The notes below the pieces were generated by a model. The model worked only from the letters and a program-made list of their open reading frames with translations. It was not told the DNA's origin and ran no database searches. From positions 1-55,161 of the forward strand of contig JAEDLI010000002.1 of the NCBI GenBank assembly GCA_016295375.1: a stretch of DNA of 55,161 nt, written 5' to 3'. Position numbers and translations under genes: made by a program. Of this stretch, positions 1 through 8,318 are shown in pieces (the first letter of the stretch is position 1; each line of letters opens with the position of its first letter). The DNA is from Fibrobacter sp. (GTDB taxonomy: Bacteria > Fibrobacterota > Fibrobacteria > Fibrobacterales > Fibrobacteraceae).

Positions 1-18
1 GGGAAAACGAGGTGCCTT

Positions 19-159
19 ATGACAAACCTGGACTTGAACAAAATGAACTACGCAAGAGCCCTGATCAGGGCTGGAGTCGCTAGAGATTTGATACTCAAGA
101 TTACCTCCATTTCCAATTACCAATACGCCCAAATCCAGCGGGAACTGCTGGCCGCCTAG
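19..159 (+). CDS. small 46-aa protein, unknown
   Basis: Short reading frame beginning MTNLDLNKMN and ending at TAG. A GAGG run sits about 6 bases before the ATG and could be a ribosome binding site. The product is mostly helical in appearance, with no signal peptide or membrane segment. Its stop lies one base before the GTG of the next frame, so translational coupling is possible. Its first 12 bases are identical to the first 12 bases of the maltokinase gene at 514, which may be chance. I do not recognise a family. The window edge removes the upstream context. Confidence 0.4.
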   Translation: MTNLDLNKMNYARALIRAGVARDLILKITSISNYQYAQIQRELLAA

Positions 160-160
160 C

Positions 161-517
161 GTGCAACTGGTATTGGAAATCGAAGCGCAACCGGCCACAA
201 ACGGAGTGGCAAGGCAAGGGGCATTGGCCTCGTGCCGCAGGGACGGCTCCCTCTTCATTGAATCCAGAGACGGTCTTAAGCCCGGCCAATTTACATTGTC
301 CCCCGCTGACAAATTTCCCTGGGACCAGTTTCTCCCCAAGCTTCTTGCCGCCTGGCAAATGGGCGACATGGAAGATATTCCCGCAGCATTTCGCCCGCAA
401 AAGAGAATCCCCGAATTCGTGCTGGAAGGCTTTGACAAAGAACCTCTGGAAAACCAACTGAAAATTCTTTCTACCTTGCGCAAGCAAGGATTCTTTCCAA
501 AGCTTCCAACCAAATGA
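161..517 (+). CDS. hypothetical protein upstream of maltokinase
   Basis: 118 codons from a GTG start one base after the preceding TAG; there is no clear ribosome binding site, so it probably relies on coupling. The stop overlaps the ATG of the next gene by four bases (ATGA type), which suggests one transcript with the maltokinase. The protein is soluble with several Trp and Pro residues (FPWDQFLPKLLAAW in the middle) and no signal peptide. No family recognised. An accessory role in sugar phosphorylation is suggested only by position. Confidence 0.6.
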   Translation: MQLVLEIEAQPATNGVARQGALASCRRDGSLFIESRDGLKPGQFTLSPADKFPWDQFLPKLLAAWQMGDMEDIPAAFRPQKRIPEFVLEGFDKEPLENQLKILSTLRKQGFFPKLPTK

Positions 518-1722
518 CAAACCTGCAGGACATCATCGGCAAGCGGTGGTATATGGGCAAGGGCCGCACTCCCACCCACTTTGAACAAATTGACGAACTC
601 ACTATCGGCAGCGCCTCCATATCCCTTGTATCCCTGCGATTTCGGGAAGGGGAACCTGACCTTTACCTGCTCACCGGAAATGACGATTTTATTGGGCCCT
701 TATTATACCGTGCCCTCGGGAAAACCGTAGGTTCCAAGAGTTTCAGAAGCAAGAAAGGAATCTTTTCGTTTGTAACCTACAGCAAATTTGAACGGGATGA
801 CCTTGAATCGCTGAAACCCATTTCTGCCGAGCAGAGCAATTCTTCTTTTGTTGCTCCGGGAAAAATTTTCTTCAAGATTTTCAGGCGCTTGCAGGCAGGA
901 GCCCATCCCGAAGAAGAAGTTCTGCGTTTTCTGAACGAACAGGGCTATCAGGGAAGCCCCGAACTGCTTGCCTCTTGCCGCTACACCGGTGACGATGGCA
1001 AGACCTTCGTTCTCGGAATTCTAGAAAAGCACATCCCCGGCGCCCAAAACGCCTGGGATGTTTTCACCCGGGAACCAACCGCTGAAAAGGCTTACGAACT
1101 GGGGAGCGAGACCGCCCGCATGCACAATGCCCTGCGTGAAATGGACGGGTGCGAAGCGCCTTCGGAGATGCCACCGATTGAAAAGCTGAGAAGGCTTTTA
1201 GAACAAAGTGCCACAGCAAGTGGATTCCCGGACGCTGCCGGGAATGACGAGCTGACTGCCGTTCAGGCCATCCTCCCCCGCCTGCAAAAAATCTGGACCG
1301 ATACGGCCCCAAACAAGAGCGCCATCTTCAAGCCCCAACGGATCCACGGGGACTTTCACCTGGGGCAGGTCCTGATGACACCCGACGCACGATTCAAGAT
1401 GATAGACTTCGAAGGAGAGCCTACCAGAAGTCTAGAATTCCGTCGTGGACTCCGGAGCCCCGCCGTAGATGTGGCGGGAATGATCCGCAGTTTCGCCTAC
1501 GCCGAAGCCGTCAGCAAAAAAAACATGGACAATGTCCGACAGGCTTTTATCCAAGGCTATGCGAAAACAGCGAATGTTTCCGGAAACGCCCTGCAGCAAG
1601 AACTAAAGCCCTACATTATCGCAAAGGCCATCTACGAGGCGTGTTATGAATTGGAATTCAGGCCGGACTGGTTCTGGATTCCGGCAAGGGCGTTAATCCA
1701 GCTCGCCAATCCAGGGGAATAG
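514..1722 (+). CDS. mak: maltokinase-like sugar phosphotransferase
   Basis: 402 aa, close to the usual length of stand-alone maltokinases (Mak/Pep2), which phosphorylate maltose to maltose 1-phosphate in the trehalose/glycogen (GlgE) route. Visible signature: the aminoglycoside-phosphotransferase-type catalytic motif HGDFHLGQV at about 278-286, then a metal-binding IDFEGEP at about 297. The N-terminal ~100 residues form the Mak-type cap. The start overlaps the preceding gene by four bases. Its 3' end overlaps the 3' end of the convergent GH57 gene by 30 bp, so both C-termini are encoded on opposite strands of the same DNA. Context supports alpha-glucan metabolism; the true substrate is inferred. 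Confidence 0.8.
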   Translation: MTNLQDIIGKRWYMGKGRTPTHFEQIDELTIGSASISLVSLRFREGEPDLYLLTGNDDFIGPLLYRALGKTVGSKSFRSKKGIFSFVTYSKFERDDLESLKPISAEQSNSSFVAPGKIFFKIFRRLQAGAHPEEEVLRFLNEQGYQGSPELLASCRYTGDDGKTFVLGILEKHIPGAQNAWDVFTREPTAEKAYELGSETARMHNALREMDGCEAPSEMPPIEKLRRLLEQSATASGFPDAAGNDELTAVQAILPRLQKIWTDTAPNKSAIFKPQRIHGDFHLGQVLMTPDARFKMIDFEGEPTRSLEFRRGLRSPAVDVAGMIRSFAYAEAVSKKNMDNVRQAFIQGYAKTANVSGNALQQELKPYIIAKAIYEACYELEFRPDWFWIPARALIQLANPGE

Positions 1723-3297
1723 ATTATCCTGTTTTTCCAGCTTTTCTAGAATGCTTTCGCCGGAGCGCTTGCGGCCAAGCATCAGCGCAGACGTAGCCGC
1801 CGCATAAAGGGCGCAGGCGTTCTTGTAATGGGTGTTCTGGCGGAACTTGGCGTAATCGGCGGCAGAGTTGTTGTGGATCATGAACGCCCAGTCCGAAGCC
1901 TGGAAAAGCACCAGCTCGCGGGCCACCTGGTCGTAACAGCGTTTCAAGAAATCGGCCAAAGCCTTGGGAGCCTTGCCCTGCCTGATTTTCAGGTCATTCA
2001 TCATGCCCCGCATCTTGAAAAACAGCGGGTAGGCCCAGCTCACCTCGTCGTTCATCCAGACTTCGCCAAAGCCGCCCTCGCCCCAAGATGAAAAGATGGG
2101 ATCATGAATATCTGGATCTGGAGAGCTTTGCATGGTGTCTTCTAGAGAGGCCATTTCCACTACGCGGGAACTGGCGGCCCGCTCGAACAGTTTTTCGATG
2201 AACAGGGGGCCTTCGAACCACCAGTGTCCAAAAAGCTCGGCGTCGTAAGGGCACAAGATGGAGACCTTGTTGCCATCCATCTGGGGCAAGAGCTCGGTAA
2301 CGGTCGCTTCACGGTTCGCCACAAAGAGGCGGGCGTGATCCTCCACCAGGCGGAGCGCGTTCCAGGGGCGGTAAATCTGCTTGTCCTCGCTGCCGGTAAT
2401 GCGGTAATACTTCAGGCCCGTCTCTATGGCAGTCTTGCCCGCCATAAAGTAATCGCCCAGGTATTCGGGACTGCGTTCCTGAGAAATATCCTTGAAAAAC
2501 TCCCGGTATTCCGGATGCCCAGGGTAACCTGTCTTACGGCTCCAGACCTCCATGGAACTGCTCTGCTCACGACCCATGCAATAAAGCCCCGCAGGGGTCT
2601 TTATTGGCGCAAATACTCCGTATTTGGGCGCGGGCTTTGCCAAAAGCACGCCATGGGTCTCCAAGAAGAAATACTTGAAGCCGAATTCAGCAAGAATGGA
2701 ATCCAGCCCCTGGAAATAACCGCACTCCGGCAACCAAAGCCCGCGAGGCTTACGACCGAATGCCTCTTCGAAAGCGCGGACGGTAATGCCCAGCTGCAGG
2801 CGGATTGCCTCTACATCAGACTGGTAGGCAGGCAAGAAGGGGTGGGTCCCCACGCAGGTAATGAGCGTCAGCTTGCCCCGTTCTTCCAGTTCCTTAAGCA
2901 CCGGGACAATTTCCATGTCGCAGGGGCCTTCCCAGGTGCTGATCAGAGCCAGCTGCCGACGGTAATAAAAATCCACCACCTCCGACAAGGCTTCGTCACT
3001 GCGGGCGCGAACGCGTTCCTTTTCCAGAAGGTCCAACTGCTTGTGCAAATGCCGGGTGAACTTTTCCAGCAAGTGCTTGTCGGTAAGCATGGCAAGCAGA
3101 GCCGAAGACACGCTCAGGTTCAGGGTGCCGGGCACGCCCTTCTCTTGCAGGCGCCAGAGCATCTGGATTAGGGGCAGGTAGGTTTCCGCCATAGCCTCGA
3201 AAAACCAGTTCTCTTCTAAGAACCGGTCAAATTCAGGCTCACGCACAAAAGGAAGGTGCGCGTGGAGCAGCAAGTGTATCTTGCCGGGAGCGGACAT
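1693..3297 (-). CDS. GH57 family 1,4-alpha-glucan branching-type enzyme
   Basis: 534 aa, the usual size of GH57 branching enzymes of the DUF1957 type. GH57 motifs are visible: HAHLPFVREPE near residue 12, LWLPECGY with the likely nucleophile Glu near 191, and YDAELFGHWWFEGP with the likely acid/base Asp near 352. These enzymes form alpha-1,6 branches in glycogen in the cytoplasm, and there is no signal peptide, which fits. It follows the DUF4912 gene by 33 bp on the same strand, probably as one operon. An AAGG ribosome-binding run lies about 13 bases before the ATG. A GH57 alpha-amylase activity is the alternative. Confidence 0.85.
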   Translation of the reverse strand: MSAPGKIHLLLHAHLPFVREPEFDRFLEENWFFEAMAETYLPLIQMLWRLQEKGVPGTLNLSVSSALLAMLTDKHLLEKFTRHLHKQLDLLEKERVRARSDEALSEVVDFYYRRQLALISTWEGPCDMEIVPVLKELEERGKLTLITCVGTHPFLPAYQSDVEAIRLQLGITVRAFEEAFGRKPRGLWLPECGYFQGLDSILAEFGFKYFFLETHGVLLAKPAPKYGVFAPIKTPAGLYCMGREQSSSMEVWSRKTGYPGHPEYREFFKDISQERSPEYLGDYFMAGKTAIETGLKYYRITGSEDKQIYRPWNALRLVEDHARLFVANREATVTELLPQMDGNKVSILCPYDAELFGHWWFEGPLFIEKLFERAASSRVVEMASLEDTMQSSPDPDIHDPIFSSWGEGGFGEVWMNDEVSWAYPLFFKMRGMMNDLKIRQGKAPKALADFLKRCYDQVARELVLFQASDWAFMIHNNSAADYAKFRQNTHYKNACALYAAATSALMLGRKRSGESILEKLEKQDNLFPWIGELD

Positions 3298-3330
3298 AGA
3301 CGCCGGACCTTGGAGCGACCCTCGCGGGAA

Positions 3331-4509
3331 CTACTCCGTACGCTTCACCACGATAGGAACAATCGTCGTCGGGAAATCGCCGTCCTTGTCGGTAGCGAAC
3401 ACCGGGATAATCTTCGTAGAATCGGGCAGGTCCTCTTCGAAGCTAAATGTTCCGTCCGGATTCAGGGGGAACGGTTCGCCACGCACCTGCAGGTGAGCGT
3501 CAGGACGGGTTCCGCCATAGACGATCAAACGGGTCTTGACCCACAGGAAAAAGTCCTTGCCGTAGTTCACGGAATCCTTGGGGAGTTCCAGCTTGTTGCT
3601 CTTGAGGGCTGCGCTGGAAAGAGCGCCCGAGAACATGGAGCCCGAAGAGCTGGAGAGGCTTTCTAGCCAGTTCTTGGCAGACATGCTGGAAAGTCCCGAA
3701 CTGCCGAACCCGCCGAGGGCGGCACCGCCCAAAGAGGCCCGGACAAAGGCGTCGTTCAAGTTCACTTCGGAACCGTCTGTAGAGTAAGCCTGCACAGGAG
3801 CAGATTCCACGAGAGGCATAAAGTTCTTGCCGGCAGCAAAGCCCAGCACGGCCACCGTCTTTTCGGAAGCCCTGTTCTCTACATACCAGCTGCGGGCATC
3901 GGCCGGCACCTCGATATCGTGGAACTTGCGCTTCTTGTTGCGCTTGACCGTCAGGTCGCCAGAAATGTTGAACAGGCGGAGCACCAGCTTGCCCTTACCC
4001 TTGCGGGCACGCTTGATACGCTCCTCGGAAACATCCCAAAAAGCCTGCATCCAGTTGGGGTCCTTCTGCATGAGCACCAGGTATTCGGCGTCGTAGGACT
4101 GAGCCAAGGAGGCCGTCTTTGTCACGGGCTTTGCAGAAGCCTTGACCGTGGAAACCTTTTCGGTTGCCTTCGCAGTCACCTTTGCTGCCGTTTTCGTAGC
4201 TTTCTTGGCCGTAATGTTCTTGGACACGTCGGTCTGTTCAGAAGCCTTAGGTGCTGACTTTGCCACCTTGGCAATGGCTTTTGCTGTCGCCTTCACGGCT
4301 TCGGCCACCTTCTTGATAGACTTGGACCTGTCCAGAGTCTTCTTGGCGGATTCCACCTTCTTCGTTGCCGTTTCCACAGCGGCCTTAGCCTTGGTCGCCG
4401 CAGTCTTTACGGTCTTTTCGACCTTCTTTTCTACAGCTTTTGCCGTAGTCTTGGCAGATGCCTTCGGGGCAGCCTTCTTTGCTACAGCAGTTGTTTTCTT
4501 GACAGCCAT
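3331..4509 (-). CDS. DUF4912 protein with histone-H1-like Ala/Lys tail
   Basis: 392 aa. Residues 1 to about 135 are almost entirely Ala, Lys, Thr and Val with repeated KKxxKxxAK runs, like histone H1 or AlgP tails. From about residue 143 the DUF4912 domain begins (YLVLMQKDPNWMQAFWDVSE) and reads as a glucan-binding beta-sandwich followed by a lower-complexity C-terminal part. A strong ribosome binding site (AAGGAGG) sits before the ATG. DUF4912 genes are commonly next to GH57 genes, and here the GH57 gene follows by 33 bp. Role unknown; an accessory or binding protein for the glucan enzyme is inferred. The basic tail could bind DNA or polyanions. Confidence 0.8.
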   Translation of the reverse strand: MAVKKTTAVAKKAAPKASAKTTAKAVEKKVEKTVKTAATKAKAAVETATKKVESAKKTLDRSKSIKKVAEAVKATAKAIAKVAKSAPKASEQTDVSKNITAKKATKTAAKVTAKATEKVSTVKASAKPVTKTASLAQSYDAEYLVLMQKDPNWMQAFWDVSEERIKRARKGKGKLVLRLFNISGDLTVKRNKKRKFHDIEVPADARSWYVENRASEKTVAVLGFAAGKNFMPLVESAPVQAYSTDGSEVNLNDAFVRASLGGAALGGFGSSGLSSMSAKNWLESLSSSSGSMFSGALSSAALKSNKLELPKDSVNYGKDFFLWVKTRLIVYGGTRPDAHLQVRGEPFPLNPDGTFSFEEDLPDSTKIIPVFATDKDGDFPTTIVPIVVKRTE

Positions 4510-4533
4510 TTTCAGCCTCCTTTAATAAAACTT

Positions 4534-5772
4534 CTAGCGGGTCTGACCCCAGTTGCCGACACCCATCAAGCCTATGCGGAACCCTAAAAAGATTTCATCC
4601 CACCCACGGCCAGAATCGGCAAAACGCTTTCCTCCCTGGAAAGACAAGTCCAACGTAGTCCCCTTACGGCCCAAGGGGAATCCGGCTCCCAAGGAACCGC
4701 CCAGTTCATAAACATCCTTCACATACCAGGTCTTGTACCAACCTCCCAAACGGTAGGTAATGCGATCCAGGTACGGGTCATAGAACATTGGGCTTCCATC
4801 GCGTTGGAGCCCGAAAGCGACCAACAAATCTTTCTGGGTTTCCGTGACAGATTCCATGTTGAAACTGCCACCGATGTTTTCGATATCCTTGTCCCATCCG
4901 CGGGCCGCAATGTCAAACATCACATTGTTCCGTTTCATAAAGCGGAAATTCATGCCCGCGGCAAGCATTGCAGGGACATCGATTTCCCTGGATTTCTTGG
5001 TAGGAGCCAAGGTATCCAGTTCGCTCATGCGGAAATTGTAGTCCAACTCGTTCAAAAGGGTATGGGGCGTAGTGTAAGAGAAGTAGAACGAGGCCTGATG
5101 GCCGCGATACTGCAAGGCGGCCGTATAATATGCCGGATGGTTCTTGATTTCCCAAGTGCCATCTACGTAGTCAGAAATTTCGGCATTGCTTACCGCCCAA
5201 GTATCTTCAGAAGAAAGCCCTTCCGTATTCGGGCCCATAGAAATTTTGCGCATGGAGTTGCCCATCACCACATGGGCCGACGCACCTACGGAGAAATTGC
5301 GGATGACCGGCAGGCGGAACGTGTAGCTCGGAACAATCTCGTAGACACTGCTCTGGTATTCGATGGTGGTTTCCAGCGAATTCTTACCGTTGCTCACTTC
5401 TTCGTTCAAATTAGACGAATAGCTCTGCCACAAGGAAAGGCCCATGGCTCCAAAACCGCCCATAGGAAATGACAGGTTGAACGAGGGCATGGTGATGTTG
5501 TTCACCCCGAAATTATCCCCGTGATTTTCCAGGGATACCATTTCTATCAAGAAATTGACATTGAAAACAACCTTGGTATCGAATGCATTGCGGGCGGGGT
5601 TCAGCACAGAAAGGCCTTCGGCATCACCCGTCTTTGCACCGCCGGCATACCCGCGGCCCGCCGTAGACGCCATACCGCCGGCCACCTGCTCCTCGCCAAG
5701 AGCGTCAAGACCGATGACAGAGGCGAAACTGCAAACGGCTAAAGCAAAAAGAACAAGGATAATCTTTTTCAT
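4534..5772 (-). CDS. outer-membrane beta-barrel protein (FadL/PorV-like)
   Basis: 412 aa with a clear signal peptide (KKIILVLFALAVCSFA, cleavage near residue 17). After it come a Gly-rich stretch with an NPA motif (LSVLNPARNAF) and then alternating aromatic/polar strands to the C-terminus, the look of an OmpP1/FadL or PorV-type barrel. It would sit in the outer membrane. Its ATG overlaps the stop of the upstream lipoprotein gene by one base (TAATG), so the two are coupled. Ligand unknown; a PorV-type T9SS role is possible but cannot be told apart by eye. Confidence 0.75.
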   Translation of the reverse strand: MKKIILVLFALAVCSFASVIGLDALGEEQVAGGMASTAGRGYAGGAKTGDAEGLSVLNPARNAFDTKVVFNVNFLIEMVSLENHGDNFGVNNITMPSFNLSFPMGGFGAMGLSLWQSYSSNLNEEVSNGKNSLETTIEYQSSVYEIVPSYTFRLPVIRNFSVGASAHVVMGNSMRKISMGPNTEGLSSEDTWAVSNAEISDYVDGTWEIKNHPAYYTAALQYRGHQASFYFSYTTPHTLLNELDYNFRMSELDTLAPTKKSREIDVPAMLAAGMNFRFMKRNNVMFDIAARGWDKDIENIGGSFNMESVTETQKDLLVAFGLQRDGSPMFYDPYLDRITYRLGGWYKTWYVKDVYELGGSLGAGFPLGRKGTTLDLSFQGGKRFADSGRGWDEIFLGFRIGLMGVGNWGQTR

Positions 5773-7166
5773 TACTTATCCCCCCTCTTGTTTGCAAGCC
5801 AGAGTTTCAAGGTCGAGGGCTGCTTCATGGCAGAACTGAAATCGTAGCGGGCATGGTCAAAATGGGAGAAGAACACGTAAGACGTATCTTTCTCAGAGGT
5901 CACGTGGTCAGAATACGAGGAATCCTTCGGCTGCAAGACCGGGTAGCCTAGACGTATCATCATCTTGAAGGTACGACCGTCTCGAGCACGGTTGATAAAG
6001 TCCCGAAGGCCGTAAGTCACCTGCAGAGTGAGAGAGTCCCCCTCATAGAAAACCATGTTGGGGTGACCTTTGGACGCAATCAAAGACTTGTTCAGCTTGT
6101 AGGCTTCCATCTGACGCACGCTTTTGCCTGCGCTATCCGTATAGGAACCTACCACAACCTGGATAGGCAGTCCAAGTTCGCTAGTTCCCTGGCTGTCATC
6201 TCTTGCAAAAGTCATCTGGGCAAGGACCACCGTCTGACGGACATCATCACCATCATCGGCCATATAAGGGAACTCATCACCATAAAAATCAGACAAGGCC
6301 TTCATAATGGGTGCACCTTCGTATTCCACCACCAGGGAATCGTAGACACCTCCATGGAGCACCAGACAATCGGAACAGGACTCCTTATTTGAAACGATAT
6401 GGGCCATGCGGAAGGGATCGTATTCATTATAGCTCTTTTCTTTGGGGAAAGAAACCCAGAGTTTTGGGTATAGCGATGTCCCTGCTCCGTAGAAACGATA
6501 GGTTCTTGCCGCCTCCGGAGCAGACAATCTTAGCTGCAAGCGGCAGGCCCGCGAAACGTCCTTCATAGCAGTCAACAATGCCGAAGGAAGCGATATTTTC
6601 ACCACCGAATCCTTAGCAGAAACAGAAATCGAAACAGAGGTATCCACCGAAGAATCTGTTTTCCACTTCGACAAGCTAGACAGCCACAAAGAATCAGAAA
6701 TGTCTCCAACGCTATCTACAAATGATTTAGAAGGGCCCTTGTCAAGTATCCAGCTAACATTCAAAGTCAATTCTTCATTTAAAGGCAAAGAATCAGCTGG
6801 ATAAGACTTAGATGAGTAGAAAGGCCTTAAAACATATAGAAACATGTACGCCGTAGCCGAATCAGATTTTTTGAGATCCGCAAAGAAAACGGAATCATAA
6901 AAAGCCATGTCAAAAACAAGATCATGGGAAATATTCGCTGTTTTACCAAGCACAGCCCTGTCGTTTGCTAGACTTGGGGCAGAGTCCAAAAAAACTTCTG
7001 ACGATAGAGGCGTCAGGTTTTCGACACTCAATGTTTGGACACTATAGCCACCAGGAATCCCCTGATCAGAAAGCCAACCAGCCATGACCGTTTCATCGGA
7101 ATCAAAAATACACGCAGACAAAACGAGCGTCAACAGCAACAAATAAACAGCAAAAATCTTTTTCAC
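5772..7166 (-). CDS. predicted lipoprotein, unknown function
   Basis: 464 aa from a GTG start with GGAGG about 10 bases upstream. The N-terminus is a type II signal (MKKIFAVYLLLLTLVLSAC), with lipidation predicted at Cys19. The rest is Ser/Asp-rich beta-type sequence with no family I recognise. A TATATTAT box about 40 bp upstream is a likely promoter. It is translationally coupled to the outer-membrane barrel downstream, suggesting that the pair works at the outer membrane. Confidence 0.7.
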   Translation of the reverse strand: MKKIFAVYLLLLTLVLSACIFDSDETVMAGWLSDQGIPGGYSVQTLSVENLTPLSSEVFLDSAPSLANDRAVLGKTANISHDLVFDMAFYDSVFFADLKKSDSATAYMFLYVLRPFYSSKSYPADSLPLNEELTLNVSWILDKGPSKSFVDSVGDISDSLWLSSLSKWKTDSSVDTSVSISVSAKDSVVKISLPSALLTAMKDVSRACRLQLRLSAPEAARTYRFYGAGTSLYPKLWVSFPKEKSYNEYDPFRMAHIVSNKESCSDCLVLHGGVYDSLVVEYEGAPIMKALSDFYGDEFPYMADDGDDVRQTVVLAQMTFARDDSQGTSELGLPIQVVVGSYTDSAGKSVRQMEAYKLNKSLIASKGHPNMVFYEGDSLTLQVTYGLRDFINRARDGRTFKMMIRLGYPVLQPKDSSYSDHVTSEKDTSYVFFSHFDHARYDFSSAMKQPSTLKLWLANKRGDK

Positions 7167-7249
7167 CCAGGCCTCCAGGTCAAGTTCTCAAACTCCGCGC
7201 ATAATATAGAAAAAAGGGAAATCCCACCCCAAAAAAGTATTCTGCAAAC

Positions 7250-8197
7250 CTAGAACTTTATCGGATAAAGCAAAAACCAGTGAAATTCAGGATATACTTG
7301 CACAGCCGGTGCCGGCAGCTTGAAGTAGTTCAGGCTCTTTATCAGGGTGCGGGCCATGCGGCTCTGGGGGCGGAATGCCTCCAAGTCGTAGTCCAGGGCG
7401 ATATACACTTCCCTGTGGGGGGTAATCTCCTTGTCGTGCAAAAAGACTCCATCGTCAATGCTTAAACCGGCCGCAACGGCAAGCCAGCTGGGGTAATAGC
7501 TGCGGACAGCCGCCGGCAACATGCGATAAATCTTGAAAGACGCCCAGAATGTCTGATTCACATAATCGTCGGTAAAGACACAGGTGTGGTTCTTTCCGTC
7601 TATCTTGCCCTGATCGTAATAGGCCCTGCTGTTAATCCAGTAGCTCCACTTGAGGTCCACGTACTTGAACAAGGGTACGTAGCGCTCCGCCATAGGCAAG
7701 AAACCGCCCAACGTCCCGGAGAGCACGTCAAAGATACTGAAGCCCCACTCCGGAGAATAGGCATCCTTCACGTCGATGGCGATGTGGGTCATCATGGCGG
7801 AAAGCCCAGCAAACAGGTAGGACTGGAACTCCGTAGCACCGGCCCAGCGGTACCCCTCGTAAAAGAGTTCGCCCATGGCCACGCCCGAGGCAAAATGCCC
7901 GAACTTGTCCAGGTTCAGGGCGTAGTCAAAGTCGTTCTCGAAATGGAAATGATTGCCCTGTTCGTCCCACCAGCCCTTGTCAAAAACAAGCCAGTAGGCA
8001 GCCCCGTAGGCAATGAGCGTCAGTGAGGCGACACCACCTACCTTGAGCCAAGAAACCTCACCCGCCAGGTCCGTGGAATCTTCGCTTCGGTAGTCCCAGG
8101 TGGAATCGCGCCAGGTGGGCGGATCGTAGGGAGCCGCGCGGGCCACAAGTGCGGCCACCAGACACAAAACGGCTATTTTCACGCAAGAAAATTTCAC
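7250..8197 (-). CDS. DUF2279 membrane-associated protein
   Basis: 315 aa with an N-terminal hydrophobic signal (VKIAVLCLVAALVARA) and a second hydrophobic stretch near 52-68. The conserved DUF2279 core is visible: LDKFGHFASG, a Trp-Ala-Gly segment, then DVKDAYSPEWGFSIFDVLSGTLGG. This family (YfiM-like) is usually periplasmic or outer-membrane associated and of unknown function. The start is a GTG placed five bases after a TATTTTTG promoter box, so the message may be leaderless. Confidence 0.75.
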   Translation of the reverse strand: MKFSCVKIAVLCLVAALVARAAPYDPPTWRDSTWDYRSEDSTDLAGEVSWLKVGGVASLTLIAYGAAYWLVFDKGWWDEQGNHFHFENDFDYALNLDKFGHFASGVAMGELFYEGYRWAGATEFQSYLFAGLSAMMTHIAIDVKDAYSPEWGFSIFDVLSGTLGGFLPMAERYVPLFKYVDLKWSYWINSRAYYDQGKIDGKNHTCVFTDDYVNQTFWASFKIYRMLPAAVRSYYPSWLAVAAGLSIDDGVFLHDKEITPHREVYIALDYDLEAFRPQSRMARTLIKSLNYFKLPAPAVQVYPEFHWFLLYPIKF

Positions 8198-8202
8198 GGG
8201 GA

Positions 8203-8210
8203 CAAAAATA
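8203..8210 (-). promoter_or_regulatory. TAnnTTTG box, DUF2279 gene
   Basis: TATTTTTG on the minus strand, five bases before the GTG start at 8197. It matches the Bacteroidetes -7 element and leaves no room for a leader. Confidence 0.5.
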
Positions 8211-8215
8211 AAAAA

Positions 8216-8300
8216 GTTACTAGTTCCAAGATACTAGTTACTAGAAATATTTAATCAAAATCTCTAGTAACAAGAACCTATTAACTAATAACTAATAACT
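8216..8300. repeat. intergenic GTTACTAG / AACTAATAACT word chain
   Basis: Degenerate chain of 7-8 bp words: GTTACTAG units, then CTAGTAAC in the reverse sense, then repeated AACTAATAACTAATAAC. The two senses can pair as a hairpin. It lies between the fabF stop and the DUF2279 promoter. Related chains recur at 38140 and 48585. Confidence 0.6.
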
Positions 8301-8318
8301 GCGTCGAAGACGCCCGAA

